Assembly: GCA_033239525.1 (NCBI GenBank)
Contig: BSYO01000004.1
Coordinates: forward strand, 2,232,001-2,296,000
Source of the DNA: Nepenthes gracilis
Taxonomy: Eukaryota; Streptophyta; Magnoliopsida; Caryophyllales; Nepenthaceae
DNA: 64,000 bases
Reading direction: 5' to 3'
The notes under the pieces were generated by a model. The model searched no databases. It saw only the letters and a program-made list of their open reading frames with translations, and had not been told where the DNA came from. Below are positions 49,801 to 61,800 of the stretch, one piece after another; positions within the stretch are counted from its first letter, which is position 1; each line of letters begins with the position of its first letter. A program made the translations under genes and the position numbers.

Positions 49801-52800
49801 ATTGCTTGTCATCTGGTTGTCCTCACAATAAGATTTTTATGCATTTTTCATCACACAGAAGAAGCGTATGCACCTGTTAAATCATCACGCATTGAAATTT
49901 GACAAATCTTAGTGAGGGTTCAAGCCTTGTTGCTGTACAACAGTTGTAGGAACTGATGTGGATATAAATTCTGTTGACTTTGTTGGATCATTGGCCAGTT
50001 TTGACATTGTTATATACATTATTAAAAACAAATGGAGGGGCTAAGGGAGTTTGGAGCATGCAATATGTTTTTATGATCATTTTGTCCCATGTTTGTTTTA
50101 TTTTGCATATAATGCTGCATGGATAAGACAATTTTGACATGGAAAAATATTTTTACCACACTCATATGGAACTTTTCATCCAACTTATATCTTTTGCTTT
50201 TACAAATTAAACTTACATTCATCAAATTCATAAAATTTGTAAAAGGCGAAGAAATGTATTTTTCTTCTTCATTTTACGGTGTAAATTTTATGTTAAACTT
50301 TGACTTTTGTAAATGTTATCCCAAATTTGTTGACTTAGATGAATCTATGTTTAATTTTGGAAGGATAAAAGTTGTGCATGGGTGAGATATGGAACGAAGC
50401 CCTTCTGACATTACCTGATATAGAAATCTTCCTAACTTAATTGTTAAGATATCATGAAGTTTTCAACAAGACAAAAAGACTATGGTTTGATTTTTTTTAC
50501 TTATTTATTAAAAAAGAAAATAATAACAGAGAAGAAATGACATTTTTAAGTGATGTTCTTCATAAAAAAATCAAGAAGAGAACCTTTAGGCAACCCACAC
50601 TTCGTGCGGGGTAAACAAACCATGGAAGCGGAGCATTTGGTTTCCAAAAACTGCCCAGCAGCCAAACTATAGTCACTATAATGTGATTATTTTATTTGAC
50701 CCAAGGATGGAGTGAGGCTGCATTATGTTTTTGTGCTTTTGTTTTCACAAGTTTAGGGAGAGAGAGAAGAGAAGAGAGAGAGCGAGCATTCATGAATTTA
50801 CAAATGAAATCACTGTTCTGAAAGATACTCAGAATTCATATTCTTTTTGGTAATTGCACGGTACAACACATTTTGTGTATTCATGCTATTCTCCCTGTGT
50901 TTTTTATTAAAAAATATAAAAATATGATGTAACTTATTCTTCTTGAGTTATTTTGTCCATTCACCTTTTTTTTTCAGAGATCAAGATTGCACTTCATTGG
51001 AACCTGGAGAAATCGTTACCGTCAGCGTTATTTTGGCCTTTCCAATGGAATTAAGCAGACTAATTTTGATGCTAATGCTTCTGTTACTTCTCGAATGACG
51101 ACCATCATCCATGTGGACATGGTAAACTGCTGCATGCTTCCGATTGGGGTTATCTTTCAACATCTTTCTTGCAGTTTTATGTGATTTTTCACATATCCTG
51201 ATTGATTGTCTGGACTCTGTGATCGAGCTGCTCTCTCATCCTGCCCTTTTTGCATCCTCATGTTTCTAACTCCTTCCATGTTGAAAATATACCATCCAGG
51301 ACTGCTTTTTTGTCTCGGTGGTTGTCAGGAACCACCCTGAATTACAGGATAAGCCGGTAGCTGTGTGCCATTCTGACAGTCCAAAAGGAACGGCTGAGAT
51401 TTCTTCTGCGAACTACCCTGCACGAGATTATGGTTGGTTTAGTGATAAGTTATCCCTATGCTGCTTAGCATTCATGCTTTTGTTTATAATTTTCCTATTT
51501 GCGTTGAGATGTTCATGTCTTGTACTAGGGGTGAGAGCTGGAATGTTCGTTAGAGATGCAAAGGCACTTTGTCCTCACCTTGTCATTGTCCCATATAATT
51601 TTGAAGCATATGAGGAGGTATGTTGCACATGAGAGATCCATCACCTAAGGAGATTGATGTTCGAATATCAAACCATTCTGGTGTGTTGTTGTTTGAGCTA
51701 CATAAGCGGTATCATATGTGGCAGGTAGCTGATCAGTTTTACGATATCTTGCACAAACACTGCAAGAAAGTGCAGGTACTTTTGGAACATTATTTTGTCA
51801 TCAATTAATTCTCAACTTTTACTGTTGTGTGTTAGCATTGAAATACCTTTTGATCACAGGCAGTCAGTTGTGATGAAGCGTTTCTGGATGTCACAGATTC
51901 AGAAGAGGAAGATCCAGAAATTTTAGCTTCAGTAATACGAAAAGATATTTTTGAGGCTACTGGTTGCACTGCTAGTGCAGGGATAGCTGGGAATTTGCTA
52001 ATGGCTCGCCTTGCTACGAGATCTGCTAAACCAGATGGTCAATGCTATATTCCTCCAGAGAAGGTATGCTTGGGTTGTATTATTTAAGTGAATAGCATCT
52101 AAATGTTGCTGGAAACTTCTGGGTTTGGTGTTCTATTTGGCATGATCTACTGCACTTGGCCGCCAGGCTTACAAACTGTGTTAGTGTTATATGGCATGCC
52201 TGTTTTAACGATACATGCAAATGTCTGACAAGAAAATAAAGTGATGTAATAAATTTTTTGACACTTGGTTTTTATGCCATTGTGGGCTAAGGAATTAACT
52301 CATTTCTCCTAACTATGAAACCTAAGGTAATTATATTTTGCCAGCATACCGAGTCACTCCTCAGCAGGTTCATGCAAATGTTGACCTTCTTAAATCCATT
52401 TTTTGTGGGCTGAGTTTAATGGTCTTGGTTTTGTTATTAGTGAGATAAAAGATTAAGGGATGTGAATGTAATTCTACTATAATACATGTTTAGTGCTCAT
52501 CAAGTCACTCAGCCATTTCTCCCAACTCTCTCTCTCTTTAAACATGGTATGAGAGTCAGGGTTGTGGGAAAAAAAACCTACAACCAGCTGCATTAACAGT
52601 GCTGTTGCTGTTAATGGTTCCTGTTTCTGAAAAGCCTTAGATCTACAGCAAACCACAAAGCCAATTGAAGATCTGACAGCACAAGGGTGGTTGCCTTGGG
52701 GAGTTGAATTGGGAAACCACTGCTGGTAGTGCACCAGCCACTCCACGCACCTTTTGGGAAGGGTTTTTTTTGACCATGAGATTCTATTCTTCCTCTCTAA

Positions 52801-55800
52801 TATGCCATTCTGTGTTGTTCAGATACTGCCCATATTTCTGTCTTAAGCTATTGTCGTGTCTTGAAGTCATAGCTTAGGGTCCTTTTAATGATTAAAGCAG
52901 AGTACTGTTTCATATTTAAGAATTATTACTAGCCGTCCTGTGAATTTTGACTGTATAGACTGCATGCACAATCTACGAGTATTTGGGTATTTATATGCGG
53001 ATGGTAGCTTCTACCAGTAGCTCTATGACTCTTGTCAATATGACAACTATTTGAATAATGTCATTTGTTGTTTTATTTTTTTAGTATTCCAAAGATTACA
53101 ACCTAACTCAATGGTTGCAATTATTCTAGTTTGGCCGTTGTTGTTGCGGCATGTTTTCATGGTCGGGGTTTGGAAGATCATTCATCCGAAGAACTTCTTG
53201 ATGGGTTGCCTGTTATTGATAGTAAATTATGGAAGCATGTTGATACTCAATTGCTAAGCGTGTTATGTCTATGGATAATCAATCAATTGAATGATGAATT
53301 GCTGGATTGTTTTTGGATTTGTTCATGTACCAACTAGTTCTATATTGATGCATCCCCTATTTTTGTTTCGACAATGTGATGTCGAATACATGTGGGAAAG
53401 AAACTTTTATTTCCAGTCTCCTAGTATTTTCTTGTTTATTGAATATTGTATTGAATTAAAGATAAGGAAAAAAAAGAAATAAAAAAAAAGGAAATTCTCT
53501 CTTTTTCTGATTTTGTTAAAAAAAAAAAGAAAGAAAATATATGAGATTGTAGTAGTATACATAGAAATTAGAAGAATCTATCAAAATATTGTATTTCTTT
53601 TTATCAATCTCACGAACAAGGATAAGATTAGTTGGTTGGTGGAAAAGGGAGTTCTCCTGGGAATCAACTGGTAGCGAGAGAGGGGATTTATTGTGCCTTG
53701 AACATTTCTTTCAAAAAATTCATATATCTGATTGATGAGTCATAAGACAATTCATAGTTCAGATGGTTATTTAAAATAGGAAGGAATAATCTCCTTAATT
53801 GACTTAAGGTCTACAGCAAAGGACATTTATATATCAATGATGTTGCTAGCATATATGATGTGATAACGATTTGAATCTTTATAGCTTAATTGCTGGTTGA
53901 CTTGATTATTTGGATAGATTAGGCTGTTGACAATTAAGTTTTATGATATGTTTCCATACAGCACCGATGCCTGCACCATGCAAAGATGACATGGGCAACT
54001 CTTTCTGCTCAGTGTCATTCCTTCTAAGTACGAGATTATTCTTGCCTAGACTCTTTGCAGTCTTACGCTCTGTCCACTTAATGAGGTCCTCTCTAGTTAT
54101 GCTTGCTAGCACTCACTAAGTGTAAATGATCTGTTGACTGGCCAATTCTTGTGAAACATTCTATTGGTCATAAAAATACAGCTTTCATGTAGGTCGCGAT
54201 GGTGTCAGCAAGGGGAATGGCCGTAGCATTCGATGTTCTCTTTGGAACAAGTTAAGCCATGTTCCTGATACTTTCTGGGCACTTAATGTTTGACAACTCC
54301 TTCTAGCCAATGCTGAGTAGCTTTACACTATGGAGATCCATCCCAACAACCTTTCTCACTGCTCATGATTCATGTATCTGAGAAATATACTAGGTTCCGA
54401 CAGTTTTAAGCTGCTCAGGTCATTCTGCTGCCCACTGCCTCGCTTGTACAAATAAGTCATAGCAACCGTATTGCATGTTTGTCTCAGTCCACTGATGGAG
54501 TAGTTAATTCCTGTGCCATCAATCATATGAGCTGTAGTGTCACATTGTTTTTTACATTTTTGTTAGTCTGGTTCCTTATCCATTGTCACACTTGTAGATG
54601 ATTCATCTCCCACTTTAGTGGGATTGGGTTTGCTTCTGAATGTTATGTGTCTACTTACAACCTCCTATATCTCCTAAAGTTTTTGTCTCACCTGTTTTCT
54701 ATTATTACATCAAACAAATTTCTTAATAGTTCAACAACCTTCTCTCCTTGCCATGTTGTTTAGGATTTGAGGATGCTCAGAACTATTGGTTTTAGGCATG
54801 AGTTCTCGAAACTCATGGGTGATCTGATTCAAATTTTCACTCAATTGAGCACTCCTAATATAATTTTTCATAGTAGTGGGATTGCTATAATTGACTCTAA
54901 CGAATTCCCTGAAATGGAGCTCAATGGTCACACTTGTTCTACAAGTATAAAAACTATACGTAGAAAAGTTGATGCAGCAGCTAGAATGATCGCAAACAAA
55001 TGCCAATAGGAGTCAAAATTAGCACCAATGCAAGAAATATTTCTAAGATTTTGATTCTTAACAATGATAGAAGATGTAAAGGAAGTGAAGTTACAGCTCT
55101 CCAAAGCATATATTTCAACCATACCTAATTAGATACACAATAGCCTTGGTCATTGCTCTCAATCTTCATATACAAAGATGGTTCCTCAACAAAATGGGTT
55201 TATTGAGCAGAATAATTGTCATCTCATATGGATTGGTCATATATTATACTTCATATGAATGTGCCGTTAGCATCCTGGAATGATGCAGTTTTTATTGCTC
55301 GTTGTCTGATTAACCATATGCCATCATTAGTCCTTCATAGGCAAATTCATTTCTATTATCCATTTTCTTGTGAATCTCTTTACTTTTTACCTCTACGTGT
55401 CATTGCATGTGTGTGTTTTGTCTGTAATCTTTCTCTGTGCATGTCATTGCATGTGTATGCTTTGTCCATAATCTTGCTCCTAGGTATGATAATTGGGTCC
55501 TTGTTCTAGTAAATGTGCCTTTCTTGGGTATGCCTGTCATTTGAAAGGATATTAGTATTATTTTCCTCCTCTACACTGCCCTTATTTGAAACTATTCCTT
55601 ATTTCCTTGTCATAACCTTGCTTCAGACTATGTGTCTAAGGTTGTTCCTCTTTCGGTTCCTCTTTATACTCCGTCTTCTCTCGTTAGAACTTTTCCGGTT
55701 GACTGTGTTCCTCTTGCTTGGACAAACTAGATTTGCAAGTATATATGCAAATCCATCTCGCCTTTTCCACAGGACATGACCAGCCATCTTGCCTTCTTCA

Positions 55801-58800
55801 AATCCATTACTAGTACACTTACATATGATTGGGGCATTAGCATTGCTTTATATAAAGGTACTCGTTGTACAACTTTTAACCCCATCTTAAATGTTGGTTC
55901 TTATAATTTTTTGCCTCCACCTATTCTCTTTCACTGCTTCTTTGTCTTTTGTTTCTGTGTCTCAATCAGTTAGCAAGGCCTTTGCCTATCTGGGTTGGCC
56001 TGCAACTATGCTAGATGAAATGTCAGGGTTGCACTCTAATGGTACATGGACTTAGTTGATCTTATTCCTGGTAAATTTGTTGTTGGTCATTGTTGGAGTG
56101 TACTCTCAATGCTTCTTTTGATGGCATCATGGATCGTCTTAAGGCTCGCTTGGGAGCCAAGTGGCATACCAAAGTTTATTGGCTTGATTATTGTGATGCC
56201 TTTTTTCCTGTTGCTAAGATATATTGTCTATATATCAACCTTACCTCTTATTATGGTTTCCCTTATATTAGTTACACGTAAAAAAATGCTTTGTATATTG
56301 CTGAGTTGTAGGATGTAGTTTATTTGGAGAAACCAATCTAGCTTTGTTGCTAATGGGAAATTTGGTAGTGTTTTTCCATCTTTGAAAGTCTTTGTATGGT
56401 TTGAAACAATCTCATCAAGCTTGGTCGGTTTAACTTAATTGAATTAAAGTTTGTTTTGCAGAGTTGCAGCTGTGTGGTGTAGACTATTTTGCTTTTTTTT
56501 TTGTCATGGTTTCATTAGGAAATGCCTATGGTTGATTCTCTATAGATGACATAATCATTATTGGTGAAAGGTAAGAGAGAAAAAGTTGTCTGTGTAACAA
56601 TAATTTTAGACTGTAGACTTTAGGCTCTTAAGGTACTTCCTTGGGATTGAACTTACAAGATTTAAACAGGGGGTATTTATTTTTCTGCTCAGATATTCTC
56701 TTGACACTTTTAATGAAGCATGTATGTTGGGCTTATGACCATGTGACTTTTCGATAGATCCTAATGTCAAGCTTCTGCCCAATACTAGATTCTTAACATA
56801 TAGGAGATTGGTTGGGAAGTTTAACTATCTCACAGCAGTTCGTCTGGAGATTTCTTTTGCTATGAGTATAGTTATTCAGTTCTTAGACTCTATCTTAAGC
56901 CATTGAATATTATTTATTTTTCTTGATACATCAAGGAGCTCCTGACAAAGGTTTACTCTATGGAAATAAGGACATATTGAAGTTACAAGTTATTTAGATG
57001 TTCATTCAGTAGGATCATCTGCTACCTTTTGTTCTATATTAGGGTATTGTGTGTTTGTAGGTTGAAACTAGATGTTCTGGAAGGAAAAAAAGAAAAGAAA
57101 AGCTGTAGTAGTATACTGTAGAAATTGATAGAACACTCTAGTGTAGAATTAGAGTACAATTTTATGGCATCGACTGCCTTGAGTTAATGTGATGAAAGGA
57201 TTACTCACGGAGTTTGGAGTAGATTATTCCACTTATGAAATTATTCTGTGACATTGTGAAGACACATCTTAAAAAAAAGGTCTTGACATTGTGAAGACAC
57301 ATCTAAAAAAGTCTTAAATAAATTTTTTTTTTTTGCGAAAATGTATCTAGACATTTCATCAATCCCTGTATTTCATGAGCTAACTAAGCATATAAAGGTT
57401 GATTGTCAATTTGTATGAGATGAACTATTAGCAAAGGAAATCTGTACTTCCTATATTAGCTTGAGTGTTTGACTTGCGGATTTATTCTCTAAGTCCTTGT
57501 GAGGTCCCCAGATTAAATGCACTTGTAACAAGTTTGGCACTTATACACTAGCTTTAAGGGAGTGCTATTGATGCAGATATAGGTTGAGAGGTAGAAACAT
57601 AATTGTATCGCTAACTTTTCAAATATAAATACATGTTTACTGCCCATTAGGACACCAAGCCGTTTCTTCCAACTCTATCTCCTCTCTTTCCTCTTTCAAC
57701 AGTTCTCTTAGTGCCCCTCCTAAGTTGGATGCTGAATTTGTAGCCTGGATATTTTAGTTTTATTGAATTCCTTTTGTACTTATCTTATTCATTGCCTTCC
57801 AAGTTTCATATTTTCCATCCAAGAAACAGTTTAGAAAATGTGATGTCCTTTCATACGATGGTCTTCAGTTGATCCTTAGTCCTTGGTTGAATGAGCACAA
57901 AACAATTTATTTCAGATGAAGATGCTTCGTAAGGATTTGCCTTCTTGTTTTTGTTATTTTTCAAAGTGTTTAGGGAGTTGCACTAATCATTGTTGCATTT
58001 AGATGTTGATTGATCTTTGAAGTAATCTTTTTGGTGCTCTAGGTGGAGATATCCACAAAACTTGGAAACTTCTTAACAGACTTTTTTGTAGTCTTGGCTT
58101 TATGTGGGGGCATGTGTCATGGTGATAAGGTGTACATAGCTTTGTGAAACAAAGGAAATACTATGTTCTCTGTGGTTCGTTGCATCTTAGTTGAGCATAT
58201 TTTTGGCTTTGCTGTGGGTGCCTACAAACGTATGTTTCCTTTATATACAGCAGGATGGAAGGCATCAGGTTTGCAATCTTTTTTTCTGTTCTGGTTATTT
58301 TTTTTTGGATGAGGGTGCCTTTTCCTACTTAATGATCTCTTCCATAGTTTTAAATTCTTATTTCGTAATGTAGACAAAAAGATCTTGTGTATGTGTCTGC
58401 AATCTTCTGCAAGGGCCAGTTTTCTGTATCATTCTGTAATCATTGTTGGATATGACGTATGATTGCTTTTAAGTAAATGCCAGAGGTTGTGGCATGTTAT
58501 GCCATGTCTCTGGACTGATCATATGTAGAATGGTGTTTCAGGTGGATGAGTATTTGTTACAGCTGCCTATTAAGGCACTTCCTGGTATTGGCTGTGTTTT
58601 GGAGGAGAAGCTGAAAAGGCAAAGTGTGCTGACCTGTGGCCAACTGCGTATGTTTTCCAAGGTATCTGTTGTTGGATCTGAAGCGTGATATTTTTTCCTA
58701 TGTGAATATTCAGAACTGTTTTTCATCCAGCACTTAGTCATCAGTCTTTTCTCATTACTTATTTGCTATAGCTATGTTCTCTTACCATGTGATGTATCTC

Positions 58801-61800
58801 TGGAGGCATTGTTAGGTTTGAAAAGCAGCTGCTGTTTATCTTCCTGCTAGTTACTTTCTTTAGGTTTTTCTTTCGCTTGCATTTTTTCAATATTAAGCTT
58901 TCAATAACCTGGGTCAAGAAGCCATCGTGTGTTTTGTAATTAGGTTTCTGTAAGTTTCAAAAAAAAAAAAAAAATGCTGTCTGTTGCTTCCCAATTCCAG
59001 AAGCATTTCTGTTTCATTTCAGACATTTTGTTCTTTTTCAATGTCAATTTTAATTGAACGTGGTGGCATGGCTTGTCACTGGGTAAGCTTTTGTTCTAAA
59101 TACTTACGATTTACTTATCCTTTGCTCCATCGTACCAAAAGAGTTTTTTTCTGAGGAAGTCTAATTGAGTTCATAGACTAAAGCTGTCATACATAAGCTT
59201 CCTACCCCATTTGTGGGCTTGATAATTGGCTAAGTTAATATGAATTATGATTTTATATCTTGATATGGTTCATCTTCTTGGAATTTCCAGGAATCTCTAC
59301 TAAAGGTTTTTGGCGTAAAAACTGGAGAAATGTTGTGGAATTATTGTAGAGGTGTAGATAATCGGCTAGTTGGAATCATTCAGGTATCAGACTTTGACCT
59401 GAAATTTTTTTTTATTCTCTTATTATTTTGTATATGCCTGTTGGTGATATATTTGTTTCGTTTTTTGCTTAACAATTAACACAGACATGCTCTTAATCCT
59501 TTTCATTCAGTGTTCTCTTGATGTTCTTGTACATGTACTTGTTATTTGCTATAAGCCCATAGTGGTAACAGCAGAGTATAAGTTCCTTGTATTGATCAAA
59601 TAGATTAGGGACTCTGTAAAAGGAAGACAAGTGTGATTGTAGGGGTGTGAAAGTTCTTGACGGTGAGAAAAAAACTCGAGTTATGTAGTCAGTAGTAGCA
59701 CTATTTTAGGATTTTTTAATCGTGGGGATGGTTAACTAAATGCTTGGTTTGGCTAAGGGGACAGATGCACGAAGAAAATCAAAATAGTTTGCATGTGATT
59801 TTCTCTTCTCTTGGTTTGAATTAGTTTAGTATGCACAAAGGAAAACATTATACAGCATAACGTCAAGATTTTGTGGAGGAATTTTTGCTGGATAATCGGT
59901 AAACGGCGAAGTATCAAAGGGTTGCAATGTTTAACAGATAAATTCGCAGAGGAGGGACCGTGGTAGTTTCATGTACTTAACTTCTTGCTTGGTTGATCAG
60001 AGTTTGGAATTGCAGCCGATTTTGTGGAATTTCTTGCTTGTTATCAGAGTCATGAACTCTGTTGGAATTTCTTTTCTGCTTATCAACCAATTTTCTTTTC
60101 TGCTTATCTTCATTGCAGGAAAGCAAATCTATAGGAGCTGAAGTAAATTGGGGTGTGCGGTTTAATGATTTAAAAGATGTTGGTGTCTTATATCTTTGTA
60201 GTTGCTATTTGGGGACTTTTGTCATCTATTAAATATTAATTTTAACTAGTCAGGATACTACATCTTCTTTTCCAGAGTCACCATTTCCTCTTGAGCCTTT
60301 GCAAGGAGGTTTCTTTACGCCTGCAGGGATGCGGAGTGCAGGGGCGCAGATTCACATTGAAGGTATTGTCTTCCAGTTCTTTAGTTACATCTTGTTCTTA
60401 ATTCGAATGTCCAATTTATATTATGCTTTTTTGTTATGCTCTTCCAAAGATCATGCCGTCTAGTTTTTTATTCTGCTTCAGTATTTATTCAAGAATGTGT
60501 GGATCTTGTACTTTTCAATTTTGTTCTAAGAACTAAATGCTGTGCTGTCCAGATAAAGAAAAAAATAAAAGATGCAAAGGAGCCGGTGAAGTACATGGGT
60601 TGTGGAGACTGTGAAAACCTGAGCCACACTACGATGGTATGCATATATTGAATCATGCACTTGCCTGACTAGCTTTTGTGATCCCTGCTAAGCCTACTGA
60701 TTCTATTCTACTCTAGGTTCCCGTTGCTACCGACGATGTTGATGTGCTTCAAAGGATAACCATGCAGCTGTTCGGATCATTCCACATAGGTTAGTTGTCC
60801 TTGAGTAGTTTTATACAACTTCTTTTGTGTTCTAAATGGTGATTAATGTTGTTGCAGTAAGCCTGGCAGAGGTGGTTGGTAAGCACAATTTTATTTTGAA
60901 GGAGTTGGGGGGCCCAAATGGAGGATGAGCCTTGATACAATGGAATAGTTGTTCTATTGCGATTTGGAGGTCACATGTTCAAATCATAGAAACCTTTCTA
61001 CAATAATGACCATGAGAATATGGCCACAATGCCACAACCACTCTCACGTTTGTTGACAATACGCTTGTGACTCCACAATTTATAACTATGTTGTACATGT
61101 AATTTTTAGGCCTCAAGAAGTGGGAGCCTTGTGTACTAAGCCACTCTCTTTTTGGAGTGTGATAAATATTGTTCTGGTTAATTCTGCTCCATGTGGTTTC
61201 CAATCTTTGACTAATCAGAAGTTTAAAGCACTTTGGTGGGGCAACTCTCTGGACCAGTATTATATAAAGGTATTTGAGGACATACAAGGCATACAGAGTA
61301 GGCGAAGTCCATATCTAGTTATGAGCAACCATTTGAGTTGTGACTCGATGCCAACTGGGGCTGGGCTTTGTATTTTCAGGATTAGTGATGGATGAAGATT
61401 TTATCATCCTATTTGAAGCATAAACTTATTATGATATGATTATTTATGCCTAGCCTTCAGATCTAATCATGGGAATTGCTTTAAAAATGCCTCAGATATC
61501 TGTTGCAAAACCTATATCAACTGCTGAAATCCTAATCAACATGGATTCACCTGTATTTAATTGCATGCTTTCTTTGTCTGAGTGAGGTTTAATTGGAGAA
61601 AGAGCCCTGGGAACTGTGCTCTGGGCAACTTTCTTAATAGATTTGCATTAAACATCAATATGATTCGTAGGTAACGTATTTATTTGTCAAAAGAAAATGG
61701 TTGGGGATTGAGATAGAGAAGGATACACATCTGGCTACATCTGTTATCAGTTACAAGATGTGTTTCATTGACTACTTATTATTATTTTTTGGTTCATCTG

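Noticed and set aside
53051..53337. Two 68-codon frames in REV1 intron 10 as separate genes
   Set aside because: They lie inside the copia element; residues such as DSKLWKHVDTQLLSVL fit decayed gag sequence.
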